Below are positions 7,399 to 16,283 of a stretch of 64,000 bases of DNA, piece after piece. Below the pieces are notes generated by a model that searched no databases, was not told the origin of the DNA, and worked only from the letters and a program-made list of their open reading frames with translations. The position numbers and the translations under genes were made by a program. Source of the DNA: RFSX01 sp964567435 (GTDB lineage Bacteria; Bacteroidota; Bacteroidia; Chitinophagales; Saprospiraceae); NCBI GenBank assembly GCA_964567435.1, contig CAZMMQ010000014.1, positions 3,262 to 67,261 of the forward strand. The letters run 5' to 3'. How positions within the stretch are numbered: position 1 is the first letter of the stretch; the number at the start of each line of letters is the position of its first letter.

Positions 7399-9849
7399 TT
7401 ACATCTTCATAATCCTTAAGGTATCTCTTTCTCCATCTTTATATTGAATCATCATTATGTATAGACCTCTGTCATATGCTGATAAGTCCATTACCTGATG
7501 ACCAGATTTTGTGTTTGTATTATTTGAGACGATTTTGCCTTCTGCGCTAATGATTTGCATAGTGACGATATCTCTGTCTGTCGGTATGATAACATTAAGT
7601 ACATCCGATACTGGATTAGGGTATACTTTTAGATCATCATTTTGTGACACTGTAATAGTTGTTGAAGCCACTTCATTGTTGGTGACTATAATTGTTGCAT
7701 CTTCAGGTTGCTCCTCTACAGTTGTATTTTCCGCTTCATCGGCAGCACCGAGCGCTAATTGATCAGGATTATTCAAGACAATTTTGCCACCACTAAGTGG
7801 GTCAATATCTACGAGTACTTGAAAACTGCATGTGGCCATGTACCCACATTCGTCCTGAGCCTGATAAGTAATCAATGTTTTGGATTGTCTAAAGAAATTG
7901 GATCCAGGAGGTGGTCCTTCTATTTGGACCAAACTGACACAGTCTACTGGGTCTGCGCATGCAGAGCAGCAAGTGAATACATCTGGCAAATTCCAGTCTA
8001 TAGAGACTTCTTGTACATCAGTATCTACTCTGACAAAAATATCATCTTGGCAGAATAGGGTAATGCCTTCTCTGACGATAATGTCAAAGATGCAGAATTG
8101 CTGGAATCCGCATCCATCCGAAATTTCATACTGCACCGTATATGTTCCTGGAGGAAGTTGGTCTCCAGGTTGAGGCCCAGATATCTGAATAACATTTTCA
8201 CAAGGAATTTCCATGACAAACTCCAACTTAGTATCATTCTCTACATCATTCCATAACCCATTTGCCTTTATTAACTCTACTACATCCTGGTTATTTGCAT
8301 TATTAGGCTGATTGACAAACCAATTGGTAAAGCTTGAATTGGACCCATCCTGCCACTCAAATTTACCTTCTGAAGCAAAGTCATTATATCCAATCATTGC
8401 AGTAGGAGAGATGATATTCGCAGCAAGGAAAGAATTTTCTAACTCGTTATTGATCGTGGCTAGATTTCCGCCATTTCTTTTTGCTCTTCTTACAGCCTCA
8501 TCGTATGTAAAGAAGCCTGTACTACAGTAATAGTTAGAGCCTCGGAATGTACCCATGAAGATAAATCCATTGATATGTTCTCCTCTTCTGCATACATCGC
8601 AAGTGCCGGTATATTCAGGCACTTTCCAATCGACGGAGGCTACTCCACCTGGTCCGCAAGTCACCTCTATATCGTTAGGGCAATCTTCAAAGTTGGCATC
8701 GTCCAATACAGACACTTTAAAAGAACATGTCGCTTCATTCTGGCAAGCATCTCTTGCTGTATATATTATTGTGGTTATACCTACTGGAAATATTCCACCA
8801 GGACTGATATTACTCGTTAAGGTTATAGCATTAGCATTATCACTGGACACTGCAATTGGGTCAGCCCAATGTACAGGCACAAAATTGTTGGCAACATTTA
8901 TATCAGTAGGACAATTAAATAACTGAACGGCTGACATATCCTTTACCTCTATTCTCTGCGTACAAGAAAAAGTTTCTTGTGACATATTAGCAAATCGACC
9001 TGTCCATAATCTTTCTATGGTCATTTGACCTTGGCACTGCCCTAATATTTCTCTGTCAGAAAAAGAAGCACTCAACATCCCGCAATTCATATTACCAGAG
9101 AAAGCTGACGCAACACCTAGAGCTTGTGGGCTTAGGTCACTGCCTATGTCTACACAGACATCATCAGGACAGGATACATGACAGTCAGCACATAGTACTT
9201 CAACGGTAAATGAAACGTTGGAAAAATTACCGCAAAAATCAAAAGCGGTGTATGTAATCGTATATAGACCCTCTGGAAAAAAATCACCACTCACTAAATC
9301 TAGCACTAAGCCATTTCTTTCCACTACAAAATCTAATGAAACAATTAGGTGGTTGTCAAAAACTCTAGGAGTAGCCCATCTAACCCTAGTGGTACAGTTA
9401 ATTGTACCTGGCGTCATATTAGTTGTGTAGATAACTTGATCAGAAGGAAAAGAGGTGAATACTGGATCCTCTTCATCTATTTGTTTGATTGTCTGATGGC
9501 AGGTATCCACTAAAGCAGAGTTGTTAGGATCTTCTGCCCTCCAAATTCGGGTATAGGTTCTGTGACAATTATTTATGATTTCTATCTCATCTCGAAATGT
9601 GACAATTGGTTGGCCACAATTTGGTCCACCAGGAGAAGCAACTGGATATCCAGTTCTATTTGGGTGAGCACTTTCAGAAGGCTTAATCCACACAAATGGT
9701 GGGCAGCTTATTATTGGTTTTTGGTCACACATCTCCATCTCTGGATTGTAAGACTTGTTGCTTTGTATCTTTTTGGAGTTGGCAGAAGCTGTGTTCGCTA
9801 ATAAGAATATACTTAATAGCGTAATGATAAGGTTTCGGGTATATCCCAT
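7399..9849 (-). CDS. T9SS-secreted HYR and C-type lectin domain protein
   Basis: 816 residues. The signal peptide (MGYTRNLIITLLSIFLLANT) is followed by several HYR/immunoglobulin-like modules recognisable by repeats such as LPPGTYTVQYEISDGCGFQQ and FPVGITTIIYTARDACQNEA. Around residues 425-550 a C-type lectin-like domain is inserted: FTYDEAVRRAKRNGGNLATI, then AMIGYNDFASEGKFEWQDGS, FTNWFVNQPNN and the WND triad in GLWNDVENDT. The last 75 residues are a T9SS type A sorting domain (LKVYPNPVSDVLNVIIP ... MDLSAYDRGLYIMMIQY). The product is probably exported across the outer membrane and attached to the surface as a glycan-binding adhesin or matrix protein; the ligand is inference. Single gene with its own terminator. 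Confidence 0.88.
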   Translation of the reverse strand: MGYTRNLIITLLSIFLLANTASANSKKIQSNKSYNPEMEMCDQKPIISCPPFVWIKPSESAHPNRTGYPVASPGGPNCGQPIVTFRDEIEIINNCHRTYTRIWRAEDPNNSALVDTCHQTIKQIDEEDPVFTSFPSDQVIYTTNMTPGTINCTTRVRWATPRVFDNHLIVSLDFVVERNGLVLDLVSGDFFPEGLYTITYTAFDFCGNFSNVSFTVEVLCADCHVSCPDDVCVDIGSDLSPQALGVASAFSGNMNCGMLSASFSDREILGQCQGQMTIERLWTGRFANMSQETFSCTQRIEVKDMSAVQLFNCPTDINVANNFVPVHWADPIAVSSDNANAITLTSNISPGGIFPVGITTIIYTARDACQNEATCSFKVSVLDDANFEDCPNDIEVTCGPGGVASVDWKVPEYTGTCDVCRRGEHINGFIFMGTFRGSNYYCSTGFFTYDEAVRRAKRNGGNLATINNELENSFLAANIISPTAMIGYNDFASEGKFEWQDGSNSSFTNWFVNQPNNANNQDVVELIKANGLWNDVENDTKLEFVMEIPCENVIQISGPQPGDQLPPGTYTVQYEISDGCGFQQFCIFDIIVREGITLFCQDDIFVRVDTDVQEVSIDWNLPDVFTCCSACADPVDCVSLVQIEGPPPGSNFFRQSKTLITYQAQDECGYMATCSFQVLVDIDPLSGGKIVLNNPDQLALGAADEAENTTVEEQPEDATIIVTNNEVASTTITVSQNDDLKVYPNPVSDVLNVIIPTDRDIVTMQIISAEGKIVSNNTNTKSGHQVMDLSAYDRGLYIMMIQYKDGERDTLRIMKM

Positions 9850-10024
9850 TACGTAGTTCTTAGTTTTGATAAAATGTAGTCAAACTTCAACACCATTTTG
9901 ACCATAACTTAGCTTCCAAGTTACATACCAGAAGTGCAGTTACAACTTTTTATTTCCCAAAATGACAGTTGGTTTACCTAAGAAACTTAATTTAACAATT
10001 CAAAAGCGGAACCTTTTTTAGAAC

Positions 10025-10059
10025 AAAAAGAGGCCGGTCTCCTCTCAGAACCAGCCTCT
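10025..10059 (-). terminator. Terminator of the SH3b protein gene
   Basis: Stem 10029-10038 with 10050-10059 (AGAGGC-C-GGT against ACC-A-GCCTCT, one mismatch). The A-run at 10025-10029 gives a U-run on the minus strand. It lies 26 bases past the stop at 10085. Confidence 0.8.
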
Positions 10060-10084
10060 AATAATGGCAAAATCTGTTTATCTT

Positions 10085-10822
10085 CTAGAATACATCACAG
10101 CCATGATGAAATGAAGTCACCAATATCTTGACACTGCCATCTTCCATCTTTCTCAATTGAATAGGATCGTCCACATTGACTTTGATTCTGTATATGTCTC
10201 CATCATTGTCAGGTATAAAAACTGACTCTCTTTCAAATGATACTCTCTCTGGCTGAGTGAGCAATAAGGACTTGACCAAGTTATATGCCTCCTCCAGTGC
10301 TGTATCAGGCATGTCTAGTATAACGGTGAAATCATATTTGGTATCCCTTCTTGTAAGGGTCATCCCATGCTCCATATGCTGAGTTATTCTATATAACCCT
10401 TCAGTGACCAACGTATCTTGCCTTTTTACTTCGTCAAAATTGTGCTCGGCCCAAGATATCAAAGGATAGGTAATATCAAGATCATCCTGTGTCAACTCAA
10501 AATCATAAGTCGGCACTGGTAAATCCGATATAAATCCACCAAAAAGGTAGCCTTCAAGCCCATCATAGTTCACTCTAGCCCAATGACCACTCATCCATTC
10601 TATTTGCTGAGCAGTCTTTGTCATGTGGACTAGAGTCACTTTTTCTCCATAGGGTACAATAGTCAATACTTCTGACTGCGTGGTTGGTTCTAGTCTCAAT
10701 TTGAGTCCAGAAGGTGCATAGACATGGAAAGTAGATAAATCCCTTTCTTCGTCTGGACAATGGCTGCCCATCATTAGGTTTGAAAATAGCGCTAAGGTCA
10801 ATAATGCAATTATGTATCTCAT
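10085..10822 (-). CDS. Secreted SH3b domain protein
   Basis: 245 residues from the ATG at 10822. That start is preferred because MRYIIALLTLALFSNLMMGS is a signal peptide; the open frame continues upstream to 10891 with polar residues that would bury it. Residues about 35-110 form a bacterial SH3 domain (HVYAPSGLKLRLEPTTQSEV, then VPYGEKVTLV, GHWARVNYDGLEGYLFGGFI), a fold often used to bind peptidoglycan. The rest (about 115-245) has no recognised domain and ends SFHHGCDVF. Probably periplasmic; a cell-wall sensing or tethering role is inference. Confidence 0.8.
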   Translation of the reverse strand: MRYIIALLTLALFSNLMMGSHCPDEERDLSTFHVYAPSGLKLRLEPTTQSEVLTIVPYGEKVTLVHMTKTAQQIEWMSGHWARVNYDGLEGYLFGGFISDLPVPTYDFELTQDDLDITYPLISWAEHNFDEVKRQDTLVTEGLYRITQHMEHGMTLTRRDTKYDFTVILDMPDTALEEAYNLVKSLLLTQPERVSFERESVFIPDNDGDIYRIKVNVDDPIQLRKMEDGSVKILVTSFHHGCDVF

Positions 10823-10972
10823 AATATTAGGTTTTGAGAGAGGGACATCATTTGTTAATGATTCTTCCCTCTGATTAACAATTCTGATCACTCTGGATCA
10901 ATTGACAATACGAATATGAGATGGAACGAGTGCTGATGGCTGGACAACTGATTATCCGTTATCCTTTTTCGA

Positions 10973-11611
10973 TTAGTCGTTAAATATATCTGAGAGAAGT
11001 GTAGTGATTTCGCTGGTTATCATCGCTGTTGCACCCCACAAGGTGTCCCCAAAGAGATCGTAGTAGGGTGCCTTAGGCAAGACAGTATTCCTGACATGGA
11101 TGTCTTTTATACCCTTGGTTGCACCACTTATAAGGGTCTTAAGTGGAAAGGAGATAGGATAGGCTACTTCGTCTGGTTCAGGCATAAAGACGGGTACATG
11201 GTCCATAATGGCCAAATAGGGTTGTACAAAGAAGTCACTCACATATACATATATAGATGTTAGAGGTCCTAATAGCTCTATTTGTTCTCTTCCAATGCCC
11301 AGCTCTTCTTGGAGTTCTCGTAGGGCTGCATCCGTGAGATTGGCATCTGTCGGGTCCAGTTGTCCCCCAGGGAAAGAGATTTGTCCTTTATGTATGTCTT
11401 CTGGATATCTACTTGTCCGTTTGATGTATGCCAGATGATATTCTTGTTCTTTATTCGGGTGTATGAGTGCGACAACGCCAGCCTGCTTACTACTCGGTTT
11501 GGCCTGAGTGTATTTTTCCCTTACTGTTGGTGCCATCTTGTACTGTGCCTCCACACCGGGAAGATGGTCCATCTTTGATTTTATCCTTGCTACTAAAGTA
11601 CTGTAGTCCAT
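10973..11611 (-). CDS. Nudix hydrolase, CoA pyrophosphatase-like
   Basis: 212 residues. The Nudix box lies at about 92-116: GG at the start, then ALRELQEELGI, which fits GX5EX7REUXEEXGU with catalytic Glu residues. A preceding HKGQISFPGGQLD and following SDFFVQPYLAIM are typical of the NudL/YeaB and human NUDT7/8 group, which hydrolyse CoA and acyl-CoA to 3'-phosphoadenosine-phosphate derivatives. The C-terminus YYDLFGDTLWGATAMI also fits that group. The family call is firm; the exact substrate is inferred. The start MDYSTLVARIK gives the normal family length. Monocistronic, as far as can be seen. Confidence 0.87.
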   Translation of the reverse strand: MDYSTLVARIKSKMDHLPGVEAQYKMAPTVREKYTQAKPSSKQAGVVALIHPNKEQEYHLAYIKRTSRYPEDIHKGQISFPGGQLDPTDANLTDAALRELQEELGIGREQIELLGPLTSIYVYVSDFFVQPYLAIMDHVPVFMPEPDEVAYPISFPLKTLISGATKGIKDIHVRNTVLPKAPYYDLFGDTLWGATAMITSEITTLLSDIFND

Positions 11612-11695
11612 GTGAGGGCGAAGGTAAGAAAAGCAGTAGCTATTAGATCGGTTATATCTGGAGTGCTGACATAGCAGGGAGAATATTTCACCCTG

Positions 11696-12688
11696 TTAGT
11701 AAGGACCTAAGAATTTGTCTCCATTGAAATGGATCAAATGATCAGGATTGTCTGCAATCCAAACTTCAGTTTCCCAAGCTACATCTATCATGAATTTTCT
11801 GAAAGTTGCTCTATCCAAGAATGCAGTAACATAAACAACATCTGTTTTGCATTTTTTGGTTAGTTTCTGAAGTTGTATCAATCTTATTTCACTAATAGGG
11901 CCAGATGAATGGACAGCTTCAATTAAGTAGATCCAATTTTTCTTTTTTGAGTATGCTACAATATCAGGAAGTTCATCATGAGACATTTCGAAGAAATTCA
12001 ATTTCTTCAATTTTTCTTTTTCAAGATGAAGATACTTGTCTGAAGTATCACCGACATACAGTACTTCAGCACCATGGCCATACCTCGGCAAGAATTCTTC
12101 AATTATTGCTTTTTGAAGATCATTGTGTTCGCCAACTGAAAATTTCAAGTTTTTCTTACCTACTGCAACTTTTATTTTCTTTATCGTTCTCAATCTCTTT
12201 AACTTCTCCTTTAAGGGTTTAATTCCTTTTAAGGATTTTTTGGTTGCTTTCTCCCAATCCTTGCTGCCATATGTACTAAGTAGTTTTTTGTAGAGAGGTG
12301 AAATATTGTAACCTCTAGTCGAATCATTAGTTGCCGATTTTGGTTTAGACTGAATTACGATTTCGGCAGTTGTGAGTAGTTTCAAATCTTTTCTTCGGAT
12401 ATCATCATAAGAACCTGAGCTAATTTCCTCTTTGAATTGCTTGTTCACAAATTCAATTATCTCTCTTGTTTTGAGGTTTGAATCTTTTGGCTTTTTAATG
12501 TTACCGATTTTAGTAATTCCACCGCAGGCAAGAAAAGCGATTGCCATTCTTTCAATTCTTCTTGATGTGCCATCAATGGGAATACCAAACGTGTCAAGAA
12601 TGTAAAGAGTATGATTAATTAACTCTTGAACTTTCTTGGTCTTCTTTTCAAATGTTTTGCCTTTAGTTATATAATCCTTCACTTTCAA
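11696..12688 (-). CDS. Type II restriction endonuclease, BsuBI/PstI family
   Basis: 330 residues. The C-terminal half matches the BsuBI/PstI endonuclease domain: GAEVLYVGDTSDKYLHLEKE, then SHDELPDIVAYSKKKNWIYL, IEAVHSSGPIS, VYVTAFLDRATFRKFM, AWETEVWIADNPDHLIHFNG and FLGPY. PD followed by IEAV resembles a PD-(D/E)XK-type catalytic core, inferred by pattern only. The N-terminal half (about 1-150) is the helical domain found in the same family. The start is TTG at 12688 or GTG at 12682; either puts the gene inside the end of the methyltransferase gene (26- or 20-base overlap), so translation is coupled. Family members PstI and BsuBI cut CTGCAG and pair with adenine methylases, whereas this one pairs with a cytosine-C5 methylase. 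Confidence 0.88.
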   Translation of the reverse strand: MKVKDYITKGKTFEKKTKKVQELINHTLYILDTFGIPIDGTSRRIERMAIAFLACGGITKIGNIKKPKDSNLKTREIIEFVNKQFKEEISSGSYDDIRRKDLKLLTTAEIVIQSKPKSATNDSTRGYNISPLYKKLLSTYGSKDWEKATKKSLKGIKPLKEKLKRLRTIKKIKVAVGKKNLKFSVGEHNDLQKAIIEEFLPRYGHGAEVLYVGDTSDKYLHLEKEKLKKLNFFEMSHDELPDIVAYSKKKNWIYLIEAVHSSGPISEIRLIQLQKLTKKCKTDVVYVTAFLDRATFRKFMIDVAWETEVWIADNPDHLIHFNGDKFLGPY

Positions 12689-13688
12689 ATAGAGTTAATT
12701 GGTCTGTACCATCTAATGAATAAGAATTGTCTTGTTCACCTTGGAGATATTTCTTAATTGAAGAAGCTAGATTATAAGCAAAGATTGGAGCAACGGCATT
12801 TCCAATTTGATTGTATTGACTGGTTTCATTTCCTTGAAAGTCAAACCAATCAGGAAAACTCTGAAGTCTTGCAGCTTCTCTCACCGTAATCCTACGTCTT
12901 CTTCCGTCTTTAAGTCGAACACGATGCATATCACCTGTCGCACCTGCAAGATTTCTGCATGTCAATGTTCTAGCAGGTCTATCTAAATATAAATCCCTAG
13001 GGTTAATACACTTGGATGCCTTTTCATATTTAGCAACATACGCATCCATAGATTTGGTGAAAAATTTTGAATTTTCATCGAATTGAAATGCCAATTCTCC
13101 TAAGGCATCTCCTGCTGTTAATTTTCTATCACTTCTTCTCGGAAGATTAATTTTTTCCTTGGCACCAACTACAATCACTCTTTCTCTATTTTGGGGTACA
13201 TCATAGTGTTTAGCATTCATCAAAGCATAACTTATTTTATATCCCAAGCTAGTAAGAGCTTCAATCACTTCTATTAAATACCATTTGTTCTTGTAAAGCA
13301 TCCCTCTTACATTCTCGAAAAGAAATACTTCTGGATTCAACTGCTCAACTGCTTCTATAAAAATTGGAAATCCATCTCTGGAATCTTTTAGTCCCATTTG
13401 ATTTCCTCCAACGCTAAATGGTTGACAAGGAGGGCCACCAATAACTATATCTGCCTTGTCGTACCTTGTGTTCACACTTAGTTTTTCACAATGGCAGTCA
13501 CCAATCAAGTTAGCATTGTAGGTCTTTGTAGCATTTTCATTCATCTCATAGCCTACTGTCTCAAATCCTAAAGCCTCAAATCCAAGAGAGAGGCCTCCAC
13601 AGCCTGCAAATAGGTCTAACACATTGATGTTCAGGTCTTTATCCGTCCAAGGACTTAGCTTTTCATCAATTTCTTCCCAATACTTCAT
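12663..13688 (-). CDS. DNA (cytosine-5-)-methyltransferase, type II RM
   Basis: 341 residues from the ATG at 13688 (MKYWEEIDEKLSPW); an upstream in-frame ATG at 13718 adds ten non-conserved residues. C5-methylase motifs are in order: motif I LDLFAGCGGLSLGFEALGF, motif IV with the catalytic Cys in GGPPCQPFSVGG, motif VI ENVRGML, motif VIII QNRERVIVVG, then a target-recognition region, motif IX RDLYLDRPARTLTCR, and motif X QIGNAVAPIFAYNLA. It methylates the recognition site and protects it from the nuclease encoded downstream in the same transcript. Methylase first, nuclease second and overlapping is a common order that lets protection precede cutting. The recognition site cannot be deduced. 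Confidence 0.95.
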   Translation of the reverse strand: MKYWEEIDEKLSPWTDKDLNINVLDLFAGCGGLSLGFEALGFETVGYEMNENATKTYNANLIGDCHCEKLSVNTRYDKADIVIGGPPCQPFSVGGNQMGLKDSRDGFPIFIEAVEQLNPEVFLFENVRGMLYKNKWYLIEVIEALTSLGYKISYALMNAKHYDVPQNRERVIVVGAKEKINLPRRSDRKLTAGDALGELAFQFDENSKFFTKSMDAYVAKYEKASKCINPRDLYLDRPARTLTCRNLAGATGDMHRVRLKDGRRRRITVREAARLQSFPDWFDFQGNETSQYNQIGNAVAPIFAYNLASSIKKYLQGEQDNSYSLDGTDQLTLFESEGLYN

Positions 13689-13932
13689 ACATCTAAGATA
13701 ATAATATATGATCTTCATTTTTTAATCTATATTCTCCATATTACCCGTTATGGTTTGATCATAGATTGTAAGTACCATAGATAACTAGAAGTAATTAGCC
13801 AATCCTTAATTACAAAATTTACGCTATACAAGCTTTGATAGCCTTCGCCACTCAGTGTTTGCATCTTGCTATATGTGTCAAACTTGATAGTATAATTCGA
13901 TTCATTACCTTACACCCAAAATATTTGAGACT

Positions 13933-14775
13933 TTGCTCCAATTCAATTTTTGGTTCAGGAAATTTTGTTCTATCAAGGGAGAGACCCTAAGGATTAAGCA
14001 TAACTCAGGCCTGTTTTCCAACTGTTCTATTTCTGTCTATGGCATCGTATCGTATTTTAATCAATATAAGCGCTTACCTAAAGAAGTCGATTTTACATCT
14101 AGCTTCATGCACTTTAAGTCAAGCGAAGAGTCAGAAGAAGTTTATGCATCTTACTTTAAGACACAAGCTCAAGTAGATATTCCCTTTATAGAGAAAGTAC
14201 ACTTCCCTGCTTTCTCTCTTTTTGACTATAAATCTGTCGCTTATGAGCAGATTGCGCCCTTTGTCGATCGATATTTTTCTCCCTCTGATGCTATCTTAGC
14301 AAAGGTCGATGCGCTTATAGAAAGATACGATATAGTGCCAGAAAAAACCATCGCCGTCTGTTATAGAGGTACAGACAAGCATCTGGATACAGGACTTGCA
14401 AGTTTTGATGAATTTGTAACTGAGACTCAATCTGTCATTGAAAAATATCCAGATTATAGAGTGCTGATTCAGACAGACCAAGCTCAATTTTGGGAGACAG
14501 TTGTTCCAATTTTTTCAAACACATTTCGATTTGAAGAGACACCGTTTACATCTACGGATAAGGTCATGCATGAAATTATCAAAAAGGAAGATAAGAAAGA
14601 GTGGACCCAATGGTTTATCGCGGCAGTCATTGTCATATCCAAGTGTGCCTATATCGTAAATCACACAGGTAATGTCGCCAGGTGGATTTGTTTGTATAGA
14701 AAAGGATCTCACAATATGTCTCAATATTTTAAGAATAAAAAGGATAAGAAAAAATTAGGTAACTACTGGCTCTAG
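13933..14775 (+). CDS. Putative fucosyltransferase-like glycosyltransferase
   Basis: 280 residues if it starts at TTG 13933. No ATG occurs in frame between the upstream stop at 13888 and Met58, and residues before Met58 look protein-like, so TTG is the best choice. The core IAVCYRGTDKHL corresponds to the HxRxTDK nucleotide-sugar site of the NodZ/FUT8/O-fucosyltransferase superfamily (GT23/GT65/GT68). RVLIQTDQAQFWE and VNHTGNVARWICLYRKGS match the later LxTD and SxxSN-like positions. The N-terminus, SGLFSNCSISVYGIVSYFNQ, also suits. It probably transfers a sugar to a cell-surface glycan. It is next to the restriction-modification pair on the opposite strand; 200 bases between them hold nothing recognised. 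Moderate certainty on superfamily, low on substrate. Confidence 0.6.
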   Translation: MLQFNFWFRKFCSIKGETLRIKHNSGLFSNCSISVYGIVSYFNQYKRLPKEVDFTSSFMHFKSSEESEEVYASYFKTQAQVDIPFIEKVHFPAFSLFDYKSVAYEQIAPFVDRYFSPSDAILAKVDALIERYDIVPEKTIAVCYRGTDKHLDTGLASFDEFVTETQSVIEKYPDYRVLIQTDQAQFWETVVPIFSNTFRFEETPFTSTDKVMHEIIKKEDKKEWTQWFIAAVIVISKCAYIVNHTGNVARWICLYRKGSHNMSQYFKNKKDKKKLGNYWL

Positions 14776-14833
14776 GGTCAGGAATGAAAGGATCAAGATA
14801 TTTCTTATTTCGTAGATTAACATTGAATTAAAT

Positions 14834-15532
14834 ATGAAACATCTAATTGCTACAACATACATTATTCTGGTTTGTTCTGTTGCCTTTTGCCAGGACCAAT
14901 TAAGAGTTGATGTATTCCCTAATAATTACACACCTGTGTTTGAATGGGAATTGCCTAAGGCAGAAATGATCAGAGATATCCAAGCAGGCTATCCTGCAGA
15001 CTGGATTAGAGAGGACGAATATATATCCACAAGACTCACACTGCAGAGCAAGGAGGTGCTCGTAGCAGAGGGTAAGAATGAATTCTTTTCTCAGTCTCAG
15101 AAGGCCTTACTGGCTCAGGCTAGTCTTGGTGATCAGATAATTATAGATGTCACTTATAAAGAGGAGAATGCAGCCAAGAATCAAACCGACAATAGGCATC
15201 TTAGCTTTGAATTATCAGTTGTCCCGGACTCCAAAGCACTATTTCCTGGAGGAGAGTCAGCTTTGAATAACTACCTGCAAGAACATATAATTAAGAAATT
15301 ACCTGTACACGAAAAATCGGATTTAGAAATCGCCTCCTTTGTATTTACAGTAGACAAGAATGGAAATATTGGTGACATTCAAGTGAAAGAATTCTGCCCG
15401 CTCATGCAAGTACAAATTTTGATCATGGAAGCTATCAATTCTATGCCCAGATGGGAGTCAGCTAAAGACAAAATAGGAGAATCGGTACCTCAGGAGTTTC
15501 AATTAAGAATTGGTTATATGGTTGGCTGCTAG
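14834..15532 (+). CDS. Secreted protein with TonB C-terminal-like domain
   Basis: 232 residues. The signal peptide MKHLIATTYIILVCSVAFCQ ends in a Cys-Gln cleavage region. The C-terminal 100 residues follow the TonB_C pattern common in Bacteroidota: LFPGGESALNNYLQEHI, then ASFVFTVDKNGNIGDIQVKE, INSMPRWESAKDKIGESVPQ and EFQLRIGY. There is no N-terminal membrane anchor or proline-rich linker as in true TonB energy transducers, so it is a soluble secreted relative of unknown role. The first 120 residues are unassigned. It follows the glycosyltransferase by about 60 bases and may share its transcript. Confidence 0.75.
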   Translation: MKHLIATTYIILVCSVAFCQDQLRVDVFPNNYTPVFEWELPKAEMIRDIQAGYPADWIREDEYISTRLTLQSKEVLVAEGKNEFFSQSQKALLAQASLGDQIIIDVTYKEENAAKNQTDNRHLSFELSVVPDSKALFPGGESALNNYLQEHIIKKLPVHEKSDLEIASFVFTVDKNGNIGDIQVKEFCPLMQVQILIMEAINSMPRWESAKDKIGESVPQEFQLRIGYMVGC

Positions 15533-15553
15533 AGGGAAGATTAAAAAAGGTCT

Positions 15554-15588
15554 AAAAAAAAGCTACCACTTCAAGAGGAAGTGGCAGC
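15554..15588 (-). terminator. Terminator of hsp20
   Basis: Stem 15562-15572 with 15578-15588 (seven pairs, one mismatch, three pairs; loop AAGAG). The A-run at 15554-15561 becomes eight U on the minus strand. It lies about 65 bases after the hsp20 stop. It may also mark the end of the convergent TonB-C-like gene. Confidence 0.8.
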
Positions 15589-15654
15589 AACCCAATTCGA
15601 GGTTCAAGGCTTAGTTATAATCGAAAACCAAGATTATTTCAGCTAAGTTTCATC

Positions 15655-16113
15655 TTAACTGATTGTAATTGTCCGTGGCGCTTTCTCCTTGGCTTCCTCT
15701 TTTTTGTTTAGTGTAATCTTAAGAATGCCATCCTCGTAAGCAGCTCCTATAGCCTCTGAATCTATAGTCTTAGGGAGGTGGAATGACTTTTTAAATGAAT
15801 TGTAGTTAAACTCTCTTCTTCTGAATTTTAATTCATCGTTCTCTTTACAGTTATCTTCATCATTCACTTTATTCTCCTTTGTGACTTTGACAATCAATTG
15901 GTCTTTCTCGACTTTGATCTCAAAATCTTCTTTTTGAAGGCCTGGCGCCGCTAGATGCACTTCGAAACCATCTTTTTGCTCAAGGATGTTAACCGATGGT
16001 CTATTAAATGAGAAATGTGAATCTGTTAACTCATTTAATCCCTTGTGAAAGAAGTCATCCAAAATAGAGCTAATAGGATTGGCTGGTACTGGTCTGTTAA
16101 ATCTGATATTCAT
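15655..16113 (-). CDS. Small heat shock protein, Hsp20 family
   Basis: 152 residues from the ATG at 16113 (MNIRFNRPVPANPISSILDD). The upstream frame to 16155 adds a hydrophobic, non-family stretch. The alpha-crystallin domain covers about 45-140: PSVNILEQKDGFEVHLAAPG, LQKEDFEIKVEKDQLIVKV, a KSFHLPKTIDSEAI strand and AAYEDGILKITLNKKEE. A terminal ITIS gives the I-x-I motif that docks into neighbouring dimers. It is an ATP-independent holdase that keeps unfolding proteins soluble for DnaK/ClpB. No CIRCE element was seen; an imperfect inverted repeat at 16221-16262 lies about 110 bases upstream of the start. Confidence 0.93.
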   Translation of the reverse strand: MNIRFNRPVPANPISSILDDFFHKGLNELTDSHFSFNRPSVNILEQKDGFEVHLAAPGLQKEDFEIKVEKDQLIVKVTKENKVNDEDNCKENDELKFRRREFNYNSFKKSFHLPKTIDSEAIGAAYEDGILKITLNKKEEAKEKAPRTITIS

Positions 16114-16220
16114 TGTTGTATTGTTTATTTGTTTTAAAATCAAATTGACAATCAACCTTTATCAATGTCTGGACCAACCCAATTTCCAAGTCATATGGTC
16201 AGTGAAAATTAAAATATTAT

Positions 16221-16262
16221 GTCATAATGACAGTCAAAATTAAAAAAGACTGACATTATGTC
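16221..16262. repeat. Imperfect inverted repeat between trmB and hsp20
   Basis: Two 15-base arms (16221-16235 and 16248-16262) pair at 13 of 15 positions around a 12-base A-rich loop. Each arm is itself nearly palindromic (GTCATAATGAC and GACATTATGTC). It lies just beyond the trmB stop and upstream of hsp20. It may be a terminator for trmB or an operator for hsp20; the sequence does not decide. Confidence 0.5.
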
Positions 16263-16283
16263 TTCTTTTTTGTTGAAGAGCTT

